NCBI GenBank assembly: GCA_964512305.1
Contig: CAZEIW010000102.1
Coordinates: 1 to 13,173, forward strand
Source: CAZEIW01 sp964512305
GTDB lineage: Bacteria > Pseudomonadota > Gammaproteobacteria > Burkholderiales > Burkholderiaceae_F
Direction: 5' to 3'
Length of the DNA stretch: 13,173 nucleotides
Within the stretch, counting starts at the first letter, position 1. Each line of letters opens with the position of its first letter. Below, in pieces: positions 1 to 6,257 of the stretch. Under the pieces are notes generated by a model that did no database searches, was not told where the DNA came from, and saw only the letters and a program-made list of their open reading frames with translations. The position numbers and the translations under genes are program-made.

Positions 1-628
1 CACGGATCGCCTCGGCCAGGCGCCCGCAGCGGCGGCGGCCGAGGCGCTGCGCAGGCAGGCGAGGATCGATGCCGGCACGGAACAGCGACTCCGATGCGTA
101 GATGTTGCCGACCCCGACGACGACGTCGCCCGCCAGCAGGACCTGCTTGATCGAGGCGCGACGCGCGCGCGTGCCGTCGAACAGCCGGTCCGCCCCGAAG
201 CGCGCGTCGAAAGGCTCGATCCCGAGACCGGCCAGGCGCGGATGCCGCGAGACGTCGCCGCTCGCATCGGCGTGCCACAGCAGCGCGCCGAAGCGGCGCG
301 GATCGGTCAGCCTTGCCACGCCGTTGTCGAACACGAAGTCGGCGTGATCGTGCCGCCCCCGGGCCGGTGCGGCGTCCGCGCGATGGATCCGCCACGAACC
401 GGACATCCCCAGGTGCGAGATCAGCGTCCCGTGCGCGAATCGCCACAGCAGGTACTTGCCGCGCCGCTCGATGCGCTCGACTCGTTGGCCGGCGATGCTG
501 CGCTCGAGGCCCGCAGGGACGCGCCAGCGCAGGCGCCGGTCGTACAGGTGGACGGCGGCCAGCAGATGACCGTCGAACTGGCGCGCGAGCGCGCGCGCGG
601 TGACTTCGACTTCGGGCAGCTCAGGCAT
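1..628 (-). CDS. mutM: Formamidopyrimidine-DNA glycosylase (MutM/Fpg), 3' end outside window
   Basis: Base-excision repair enzyme that removes 8-oxoguanine and other oxidised purines and then cleaves the abasic site. About 209 N-terminal residues are visible of a family length near 270. The protein opens with MPELPEVEVTARAL; after Met removal Pro2 is the Schiff-base nucleophile and Glu3 the catalytic acid. Lys58 lies in RRGKYLLW, the DNA-contacting DPRRFG motif is near residue 109, and GVGNIYASESLF has its conserved Asn at residue 175. The ATG at 626-628 is fixed by the requirement for Pro-Glu directly after Met. The C-terminal zinc finger would lie beyond base 1 and cannot be checked. It is transcribed divergently from the TPR lipoprotein gene. 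Nothing in the visible part suggests damage. Confidence 0.96.
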   Translation of the reverse strand, partial: MPELPEVEVTARALARQFDGHLLAAVHLYDRRLRWRVPAGLERSIAGQRVERIERRGKYLLWRFAHGTLISHLGMSGSWRIHRADAAPARGRHDHADFVFDNGVARLTDPRRFGALLWHADASGDVSRHPRLAGLGIEPFDARFGADRLFDGTRARRASIKQVLLAGDVVVGVGNIYASESLFRAGIDPRLPAQRLGRRRCGRLAEAIR

Positions 629-773
629 CGCGGGCCGGGTGCGGCGTGGTCCCGCCCGGCGGCAGTGCCACGCGGGCCGAAAGGCTAATATCCGACATTG
701 CTCCGGGCCGGGCGCCGCTTGTGCGCGATCGCGCCGGTCGGGGCGCGGTGTCCTGTGGAGGTTGTGGTAACCA
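629..773. promoter_or_regulatory. Divergent intergenic region mutM / TPR gene, probable promoters
   Basis: This 145-bp gap separates two divergent genes, so at least one promoter in each direction is expected here. On the plus strand TAATAT at 686-691 is a fair -10 hexamer in otherwise very GC-rich DNA, but about 17 bp upstream there is only CAGTGC, a poor -35. A 6-bp inverted repeat (GCGTGG at 644-649, CCACGC at 668-673) lies just upstream. GGAGG at 757-761 sits 12 nt before the ATG of the TPR gene, a rather long spacing. The promoter assignment is inference; only the geometry and the hexamer are seen. Confidence 0.35.
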
Positions 774-2570
774 ATGGCTGGACGAACCCTGTGGTGGTCG
801 ACCTCGCTGGTGCTGACCGCTGCGATTGTAGGATGCTCGACGGTCGCCGGGACCGGCACACAGGAGGCCCCGGCGGTGCCCCCCGCCGCGGCGGAACCCG
901 TCACCGCGCCGGACGGCGAACCGAAGCTGCCGAACGTCGAGCTGACCGGTCCGCTGCTCTACGAGATCGTTGCCGCCGAAGTCGCCGCGCAGCGAGGTGA
1001 CCTCGGGCGCGCGTATGCGACGCTGATGCAGGCCGCGCGCGAAACGCGCGACCCTCGCCTTGCGCGGCGCGCGACCGAGATCGCGCTGTCGGCACGCGCC
1101 GCCCCGCAGGCGCTCGACGCCGCGACGCTGTGGCGGCAGCTCGCTCCCGGCCAGACCGACGCCGAGCAAAGCTACGCGGCCCTGCTGGTCGCCAACGGCC
1201 GCTATGAAGAGGCCCGGCCGCTGCTCGCGCGCGAGGTCTCGGCGGACGGCGATCCGGTCGGCTCGCTCGCGCATCTGCAGCACATGCTGGCGAGGGCCCC
1301 CGATCGCGCGAAGGGGCTAGAGTTGCTGGACGCGCTCGCCAAGCCTTATCTGAACGACCCGAAGTCGGCGTTCGACATCCGCCTCATCCTGGCGCACGGG
1401 GCCCACAGCGCCGGGCAGTTCGAGCGCGCCGCGGCGGAGGCGCGCCGTGCGCTCGCGCTGCGTCCGGACTCCGAGCAGGCGGCGATCGCCGCCGCCCAGT
1501 TCCTGACCGACCGCGACACCAAGCCGCAGCACGACGGCCGCTCCGACGCGCTCCAGCTCCTGAGCGGATTCCTGCAGCGCAACCCGAACGCGTCCGACGC
1601 CCGCATGGCCTACGCGCGCCTGCTGGTCGGCGACGGCAAGATGGACGAGGCGCGGCGGCAGTTCGAGGAGCTGCTGCGGCGGGACGAGAACAACCCGGAC
1701 CCGCTGTTCGCGCTCGGCGTTCTCGCGCTGGACGCTGAGCTGTACGAGGACGCGCGCGGCTTCTTCAAGCGCTACCTGGCCGCGATCGACGCCGGCGCCG
1801 AGCGCGACCCCGAGCCCGTCTACCTCAACATGGCCCGCATCGCCGAGGACGAGCGCCAGTACCCGGAAGCGCTCGACTGGCTCGACCGGGTCAGGAGCGG
1901 CGAGCAGCAGGTGGCTGCACGCGAGCGCAAGGCCTTCGTGCTCGCGAAGATGAACCAGGTCGAGGACGCGCTGAAGCTGCTGCAGTCGACGAGCGCCGCG
2001 ACGGCCGAGGAGCGGACCCAGCTGATTCTCGCGCAGGGCCAGATCCTGCGCGATGCGCACCGGTATCAGGAATCGTACGAACTGCTGGACAAGGCGCTGC
2101 AGGCGAGCCCGGACGACACCGGCCTCCTCTACGAATCGGCGATGGCGGCCGAGCGCCTCGACCGCATCGACGTGATGGAGGCGCACCTGCGCCGCATCCT
2201 GCAGCTGCGTCCGGACTATGCGCACGCGTACAACGCGCTCGGCTACACCCTCGCCGACCGCAACATCCGGCTCAAGGAAGCGTACGAGCTGATCGACAAG
2301 GCCCTGCAGCTTGCGCCCGACGACGGCTTCATCCTCGATTCGATGGGTTGGGTGCAGTTCCGGCTGGGCAACCTGAAGGCGGCGCGCGACTACCTCTCGC
2401 GGGCTTTCCGCCTGAAGCCCGAGGCCGACGTCGCGGCCCATCTTGGCGAAGTGATGTGGCAGATGGGCGAGCACGACGCGGCGCGAGAGGTCTTTCGCCA
2501 GGCGCAGAAGAAGGAAGCCGACAACGAGACACTGAAGGAGACCATGCAGCGCCTGCAGGTACGGCCCTAG
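774..2570 (+). CDS. TPR-repeat outer-membrane lipoprotein
   Basis: A 598-residue protein that probably serves as a periplasmic-side scaffold; its partner is unknown. The N-terminus is a lipoprotein signal peptide: Arg4, a hydrophobic stretch and the lipobox I-V-G-C with Cys21. Ser at +2 suggests sorting to the outer membrane. The rest is helical, with repeated A/L/Y spacing typical of tetratricopeptide repeats. They are clearest in the C-terminal half, for example AYNALGYTLADR near residue 485, then DDGFILDSMGWVQFRLG and AAHLGEVMWQMGEHDAA. This C-terminal block is typical of the TPR proteins encoded just upstream of lolB in betaproteobacteria (recalled). It ends 31 bp before lolB on the same strand, so co-transcription is likely. 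The family is secure; the specific role is not. Confidence 0.88.
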   Translation: MAGRTLWWSTSLVLTAAIVGCSTVAGTGTQEAPAVPPAAAEPVTAPDGEPKLPNVELTGPLLYEIVAAEVAAQRGDLGRAYATLMQAARETRDPRLARRATEIALSARAAPQALDAATLWRQLAPGQTDAEQSYAALLVANGRYEEARPLLAREVSADGDPVGSLAHLQHMLARAPDRAKGLELLDALAKPYLNDPKSAFDIRLILAHGAHSAGQFERAAAEARRALALRPDSEQAAIAAAQFLTDRDTKPQHDGRSDALQLLSGFLQRNPNASDARMAYARLLVGDGKMDEARRQFEELLRRDENNPDPLFALGVLALDAELYEDARGFFKRYLAAIDAGAERDPEPVYLNMARIAEDERQYPEALDWLDRVRSGEQQVAARERKAFVLAKMNQVEDALKLLQSTSAATAEERTQLILAQGQILRDAHRYQESYELLDKALQASPDDTGLLYESAMAAERLDRIDVMEAHLRRILQLRPDYAHAYNALGYTLADRNIRLKEAYELIDKALQLAPDDGFILDSMGWVQFRLGNLKAARDYLSRAFRLKPEADVAAHLGEVMWQMGEHDAAREVFRQAQKKEADNETLKETMQRLQVRP

Positions 2571-2601
2571 CGGCAGGCCAGCACCCCCCGGGCGCCGCTT
2601 C

Positions 2602-3186
2602 GTGGTCCGCGACAACAAGCAGCGCATCCTCGTCGCGGCGGCGGGGGTCCTGATCGCCTCCTGCGCCAGCCTGCCGCCCGCTCCCGGCGAGCACGGCTTC
2701 GCCGGCCGCTTCGCGCTGACGGTCTCGGGCGACGACGAGCGGCGCGAGAATGTCAGCGGGCGCTTCGCGCTGTCGGTGGCGCCGGAGCGCGTCACGCTCG
2801 ATCTGGCGTCGCCGCTCGGCTCGACGCTGGCGCGCATCGAAACGGGGCCCGACGGAGCGCAGCTGTCCGTGCCGGCCGGCGGCGGGCTGCGCGTCGTGCG
2901 CGGCAGCGACGCCGAGACGCTGGCTCAGCAGGTGCTGGGGTGGGCGCTGCCCGTGTCGGGCATCCCGGACTGGATCGAAGGCCGCCCGGCCGAGACGCGC
3001 CCGTACCGGCTGTCGCGCGCCGCCGACGGCGCCGAGCTGATCGAGCAGGACGGGTGGACGGTCAAGGTCGAGCAGCGCGCGCAGGACGGTCGGGTGCGCC
3101 GGCTGCAGATGCATCGCCCGGCAGCCGGCGCCGGCGCGCCCGCGGTTGCGCTGTCGATCCTGCTCGACGGCCCTGAGACGCCATGA
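2602..3186 (+). CDS. lolB: Outer-membrane lipoprotein receptor LolB
   Basis: LolB accepts lipoproteins from the periplasmic carrier LolA and inserts them into the outer membrane. The 194-residue product has the usual length. It starts with a lipoprotein signal peptide (Arg/Lys n-region, hydrophobic core, lipobox I-A-S-C with Cys21, Ala at +2). The mature part shows the LolB beta-barrel pattern: GFAGRFALTV, then SGRFALSV, LDLASPLGSTLARIE, AETLAQQVLGWALPVSGIPDWI and a GRPA turn. The chosen start is GTG at 2602, the only start that gives a complete signal peptide; no good Shine-Dalgarno precedes it, so translation may depend on the upstream TPR gene. The stop overlaps the ispE start as ATGA, implying translational coupling. 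The lolB-ispE pairing also occurs in gammaproteobacteria, which supports the call. Confidence 0.93.
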   Translation: MVRDNKQRILVAAAGVLIASCASLPPAPGEHGFAGRFALTVSGDDERRENVSGRFALSVAPERVTLDLASPLGSTLARIETGPDGAQLSVPAGGGLRVVRGSDAETLAQQVLGWALPVSGIPDWIEGRPAETRPYRLSRAADGAELIEQDGWTVKVEQRAQDGRVRRLQMHRPAAGAGAPAVALSILLDGPETP

Positions 3187-4061
3187 CCGATCGACTGCGC
3201 CTGATGCTTGGCCTGCCGGCGCCGGCCAAGCTCAACCTGTTCCTGCACGTGGTGGGCCGTCGCGCCGACGGTTACCACGAGCTGCAAACCGCCTTCGTGG
3301 CGATCGACCTCGCCGACACGCTCGATTTCGAATTGCGCGCCGACGGCCGCATCGAGCGCGGCGGCCACCTTTGCGGTCCGCCGCAGGACGACCTCGCGGT
3401 GCGGGCGGCCCGCCTGCTGCAACAGGCGGCGGGAAGCCCGCTCGGCGCTTCGATCGAAGTGGTCAAGACGATCCCGACCGGCGCCGGGCTTGGCGGAGGC
3501 TCATCGGATGCCGCGACCACGCTGCTGGCGTTGAACCGCCTGTGGCGGCTGCAGTGGCCGCGCGAGCGCCTCGCCGAGCTGGGCGCGCGCCTCGGGGCCG
3601 ACGTGCCGTTTTTCCTCGGGCCGGGACCGGCGTTCGCCGAGGGCGTCGGAGAGCGCCTGACGCCGGTTGCGCTGCCGCGGCTCTGGTTCGCGCTCGTGTA
3701 CCCGCAAGTACATGTTTCGACAGCAGAAATCTTCGGCGATCCGGCGTTGACACGGAACACCAAACGGACCACAATTTCCGGCTTTTCTGCGGCGGTGCAG
3801 GATCTGGACCGGATTCCATTCGGCAGCAACGATCTGGAGCCGGTCGTTCGGGGGAGGGTCGCCGAAGTCGACCGCGCGCTTGAGTTGCTGGGGCGCTTCG
3901 GAGTGGCCAGAATGACCGGCTCCGGATCCGCGGTCTACAGCGCGTTCCGCACGCAGGTCGCCGCCGAGGACGCGGTCGGTGCCGTGCGGGCGTCGATGCC
4001 GGCGCATTGGTCGGCGTGGGCGGTGCGGGCGTTGGGCGAGCATCCGCTCGCGGCATGGTGA
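3183..4061 (+). CDS. ispE: 4-diphosphocytidyl-2-C-methyl-D-erythritol kinase IspE
   Basis: ATP-dependent kinase of the non-mevalonate (MEP) isoprenoid pathway, phosphorylating the 2-hydroxyl of CDP-methylerythritol. The 292-residue GHMP-family protein has all expected motifs: PAPAKLNLFLHV near residues 12-23 with Lys16, GYHELQT, the glycine-rich ATP loop PTGAGLGGGSSDAA starting at Pro98, the catalytic Asp140 in GADVPFFL, and the C-terminal GHMP motif MTGSGSAVYSAF. The start at 3183 overlaps the lolB stop by ATGA; a second ATG at 3204 is possible but would leave a short N-terminus. The next feature downstream is tRNA-Gln, after 77 bp with no visible gene. Length and motifs look normal. Confidence 0.97.
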   Translation: MTDRLRLMLGLPAPAKLNLFLHVVGRRADGYHELQTAFVAIDLADTLDFELRADGRIERGGHLCGPPQDDLAVRAARLLQQAAGSPLGASIEVVKTIPTGAGLGGGSSDAATTLLALNRLWRLQWPRERLAELGARLGADVPFFLGPGPAFAEGVGERLTPVALPRLWFALVYPQVHVSTAEIFGDPALTRNTKRTTISGFSAAVQDLDRIPFGSNDLEPVVRGRVAEVDRALELLGRFGVARMTGSGSAVYSAFRTQVAAEDAVGAVRASMPAHWSAWAVRALGEHPLAAW

Positions 4062-4138
4062 GCGCGACAGGCACGGCTCGGAAACCCGCTGCCGGCGCCT
4101 CGCGCTGCGGCGGGAGTCGGTTTGAGGAGGTTTCGCGC

Positions 4139-4215
4139 TGGGGAGTCGCCAAGCTGGTTAAGGCAGCGGATTTTGATTCCGCCATTCGAGGGTTCGAATC
4201 CTTCCTCCCCAGCCA
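4139..4215 (+). tRNA. tRNA-Gln (anticodon UUG), CCA encoded
   Basis: A complete cloverleaf can be drawn. Acceptor stem TGGGGAG (4139-4145) pairs with CTCCCCA (4205-4211). The D arm closes GCC with GGC. The anticodon stem GCGGA/TCCGC holds the loop TTTTGAT with anticodon TTG. The variable loop is CATTC, and the T stem GAGGG/CCTTC holds TTCGAAT. The discriminator is G4212 and CCA is encoded at 4213-4215. The anticodon reads CAA and, by wobble, CAG. The weak U1-A72 pair and G73 are known glutaminyl-tRNA synthetase identity features. The gene sits between ispE and prs, with a strong hairpin terminator directly downstream. Confidence 0.97.
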
Positions 4216-4222
4216 CTGAGTT

Positions 4223-4275
4223 CTCGCCGCAGCGGACGCCGGTTCCGGCCGGGCGCGCTGCGGCGAGTCTGTTTT
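4223..4275 (+). terminator. Intrinsic terminator after tRNA-Gln
   Basis: A perfect 12-bp inverted repeat, CTCGCCGCAGCG at 4223-4234 and CGCTGCGGCGAG at 4256-4267, is followed by TCTGTTTT (4268-4275). The 21-nt loop contains a further small GCCGG/CCGGC stem. This is a textbook GC-rich stem plus U-rich tail and starts 8 nt after the tRNA CCA. It should end the transcript carrying the tRNA, so prs downstream needs its own promoter or readthrough. Confidence 0.85.
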
Positions 4276-4342
4276 GAAGGCGTGGCGCCTTTCCGGCGCC
4301 GCCGGTCCCGGGTGAACGGCCCGGATTGTCGAGAGTCGAGCG
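4276..4342 (+). promoter_or_regulatory. prs leader with small hairpin; probable promoter not resolved
   Basis: The 67 bp between the terminator and the prs start contain a tight hairpin, AAGGCG (4277-4282), loop TGG, CGCCTT (4286-4291), directly behind the terminator tail, then GC-rich sequence. I find no convincing -35/-10 pair and no PurR-like palindrome. The sequence before the ATG (GAGAGTCGAGCG) gives only a weak Shine-Dalgarno. A promoter is inferred from the upstream terminator, not seen. Confidence 0.3.
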
Positions 4343-5302
4343 ATGTCGGCGATGGTGCCTGACAACCTGATGGTGTTTTCGGGCAACGCGAACCCGAAGC
4401 TCGCGCAGGCTGTCGTCCAGCATCTGAACATCCCGCTCGGGCGCGCGATGGTGTCGCGCTTTTCCGACGGCGAGGTGATGGTCGAGATCAACGAGAACGT
4501 CCGCGGCAAGGACGTGTTCGTGCTGCAGCCGACCTGCGCGCCGACCAACGATCATCTGATGGAGCTGATGATCATGGTCGACGCGCTGAAGCGCGCCTCG
4601 GCGGGCCGCGTCACGGCGACGATTCCCTATTTCGGCTACGCGCGCCAGGACCGCCGGCCGCGGTCGGCGCGCGTCGCGATCAGCGCCAAGGTCGTGGCCA
4701 ACATGCTGCAGGCGGTCGGCGTCGACCGACTGCTGGTGATGGACCGGCACGCCGACCAGATCCAGGGGTTCTTCGACATCCCGGTCGACAACATATACGC
4801 CAGCCCCATCCTGCTCGGCGACCTGTGGAAGCACAACCACCAGGATCTCGTCGTCGTGTCGCCCGACGTCGGCGGCGTTGTCCGCGCCCGCGCGCTGGCC
4901 AAGCGCATGGATTCCGAGCTGGCGATCATCGACAAGCGGCGGCCGCGTCCCAACGTCGCCGAGGTGATGCATATCATCGGCGAGGTCCAGGCGCGCACGT
5001 GCGTGATCATGGACGACATGATCGACACGGCCAACACGCTGTGCCAGGCGGCAGGCGCGCTGCGCGAGCGCGGCGCGCGCCAGGTGCTCGCGTATTGCAC
5101 CCATCCGGTGCTGTCGGGGCAGTCGGTGCAGCGGATCATGGATTCGGTGCTCGACAAGGTGGTCGTCACCGACACGATCCCGCTGCATCCGGACGCGGCA
5201 GCCTGCCCGAAGATCCGGCAGCTGTCGTGCGCGGCGCTGCTGGCGGAGACGATTTCACGCATCGCGCGCGGAGATTCGGTGAGCTCGCTGTTCATCGAGT
5301 AG
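4343..5302 (+). CDS. prs: Ribose-phosphate pyrophosphokinase (PRPP synthetase)
   Basis: Makes phosphoribosyl pyrophosphate from ribose 5-phosphate and ATP, feeding purine, pyrimidine, histidine, tryptophan and NAD synthesis. The 319-residue length is typical of class I enzymes. Visible motifs are LMVFSGNANPKLA at the N-terminus, FSDGEV and the flexible-loop RQDRRPRSAR starting at Arg101. The catalytic/metal region D134-R-H136-ADQIQGFFDIP follows, then SPDVGGVVRARALAK with the KRMDSELAIIDKRR stretch, and the PRPP-binding loop DDMIDTANT at 224-232. Three positions differ from the usual motifs I recall (DLHA, RQDRRVRSAR, DTAGT): Arg135, Pro106 and Asn231. Catalytic His136 and the acidic residues are kept, so I expect an active enzyme. 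A second in-frame ATG at 4352 is also possible as the start. Confidence 0.97.
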   Translation: MSAMVPDNLMVFSGNANPKLAQAVVQHLNIPLGRAMVSRFSDGEVMVEINENVRGKDVFVLQPTCAPTNDHLMELMIMVDALKRASAGRVTATIPYFGYARQDRRPRSARVAISAKVVANMLQAVGVDRLLVMDRHADQIQGFFDIPVDNIYASPILLGDLWKHNHQDLVVVSPDVGGVVRARALAKRMDSELAIIDKRRPRPNVAEVMHIIGEVQARTCVIMDDMIDTANTLCQAAGALRERGARQVLAYCTHPVLSGQSVQRIMDSVLDKVVVTDTIPLHPDAAACPKIRQLSCAALLAETISRIARGDSVSSLFIE

Positions 5303-5328
5303 GTGGTTCGAGCAAGTCAGGCCCGTCG

Positions 5329-5363
5329 TGGTTGGTCGCGACCCGCGGGCGAGTCGCAAACCA
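5329..5363 (+). other. Stem-loop in the rplY leader
   Basis: Between prs and rplY the sequence can fold into an interrupted hairpin: TGGTT (5329-5333) with AACCA (5359-5363), and GCGAC (5338-5342) with GTCGC (5353-5357), around a 10-nt GC-rich loop. No U-tract follows, so it does not look like a terminator. It lies 25 nt before the rplY ATG. A structured leader for a ribosomal-protein mRNA is possible but unproven. Confidence 0.3.
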
Positions 5364-5388
5364 TGAAACCGAAGGATTGGAGTCAGTC

Positions 5389-6135
5389 ATGAAAGTGGTA
5401 GCCACGAAACGAGAAGCGCAAGGCACTGGTGCGAGCCGCCGCCTGCGCCATTTGAGCAAGGTGCCCGGCGTGCTGTACGGCGGCGGCGCCGGCCCGGTCA
5501 GCATCGAGCTCGACCACAACCCGCTGTTCCACTCGCTGCGGCGCGAGAAGTTCCACGCCTCCATCCTCGAGATGGAGCTCGACGGCACGACCGAGCGCGT
5601 CCTGCTGCGCGACTTCCAGATGCATCCCTACCGGCCGGTCGTCCTGCACGTCGATTTCCAGCGCGTGGCGGAGGACCAGAAGATCCACATGCGCGTGCCG
5701 CTGCACTTCGTCGGCCACGAAAACTCGCCGGCGGTCAAGCTCTCCGGCGCGATCATCGGGCACGTGCGCTCCGAGATCGAGATCGCCTGCCTGCCGCGCG
5801 ATCTGCCCGAGTTCGTCGAGGTCGACCTCTCGGGCCTGACGACGCAGGACACGGTGCACGTCTCGGACGTGAAGTTGCCGGCGGGCGTCAGCGCCGTGCT
5901 CAAGGGCAAGGAGAACCCGGTCGTGGTCACGGTCTCGATCCCCGGTGCGCAGCAGGAAGAGGAGGTCGCCGCCGAGGCGGAGGCAGCCGCTGCTGCCGCC
6001 GCGCCGGCCGCGGCGCCCGCCGCAGGCGCCGCCGCCGCGGCGCCGGCTGCCGGTGCGAAGCCTGCCGCCGCGCCGGCCGCAGGCGGGAAGGCCGCCGCGC
6101 CGGCCGCCAAGCCCGCGGCAGACAAGAAGAAATAG
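5389..6135 (+). CDS. rplY: 50S ribosomal protein L25, long CTC/TL5 form
   Basis: L25 binds 5S rRNA in the large ribosomal subunit; the long form is also called general stress protein CTC. The 248-residue product begins MKVVATKREAQGTGASRRLR, the 5S-binding domain start, with KVPGVLYGGG and the RDFQMHPYRPVVLHVDFQRV junction. A C-terminal beta domain follows (VPLHFVGHENSPAVK, LPRDLPEFVEVDLSGL, VSDVKLPAGV). From about residue 187 to the end runs a low-complexity Glu- then Ala/Pro/Lys-rich tail ending PAADKKK. The ATG at 5389 has the best Shine-Dalgarno (GGATTGGAG) and gives the family N-terminus; the same frame stays open upstream through prs, but that is a shadow. It lies 86 bp after prs in the conserved prs-rplY-pth order. 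Confidence 0.96.
   Translation: MKVVATKREAQGTGASRRLRHLSKVPGVLYGGGAGPVSIELDHNPLFHSLRREKFHASILEMELDGTTERVLLRDFQMHPYRPVVLHVDFQRVAEDQKIHMRVPLHFVGHENSPAVKLSGAIIGHVRSEIEIACLPRDLPEFVEVDLSGLTTQDTVHVSDVKLPAGVSAVLKGKENPVVVTVSIPGAQQEEEVAAEAEAAAAAAAPAAAPAAGAAAAAPAAGAKPAAAPAAGGKAAAPAAKPAADKKK
5995..6107 (+). repeat. 17-bp direct repeat x3 in the L25 tail
   Basis: The 17-mer GCCGCCGCGCCGGCCGC occurs exactly at 5995-6011, 6064-6080 and 6091-6107. All three copies are in the same codon phase, each encoding the peptide AAAPAA. Copies are spaced 69 and 27 bp, multiples of three. This looks like slippage or duplication expanding the disordered tail of L25, rather than a regulatory repeat. Confidence 0.8.
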
Positions 6136-6184
6136 CGCCTTCCCGCGGCCGATCGGGGCGTGCGCCGGCAGCGCCTTTGAGGCA

Positions 6185-6217
6185 CGTCCGCCTGCCCGCG
6201 CGTTGGCGGGGCGGACG
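6185..6217 (+). other. Stem-loop between rplY and pth
   Basis: CGTCCGCC (6185-6192) and GGCGGACG (6210-6217) form a perfect 8-bp stem with a 17-nt loop, inside the 122-bp gap between the rplY stop and the pth start. No T-run follows (the next bases are CGCCCGGGCG), so a standard intrinsic terminator is not supported. It could be a weak or Rho-assisted attenuator, or mRNA stabilising structure; function unknown. Confidence 0.35.
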
Positions 6218-6257
6218 CGCCCGGGCGGAAGCCGGCACAGCCAGGAATCGAGCGCTC

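Noticed and set aside
581..600. Alternating GCGCGC run, possible Z-DNA or regulatory repeat
   Set aside because: It is in the mutM coding region and is explained by Ala/Arg codons (ARALAR) in GC-rich DNA.
4007..4219. Small plus-strand frame running through the tRNA
   Set aside because: Its second half is the translated tRNA-Gln gene and its first half overlaps the ispE end.
6177..6257. Upstream TTG start for pth
   Set aside because: Would add 27 Arg/Ala-rich residues not present in the family, running through the stem-loop; GTG at 6258 fits the family N-terminus better.
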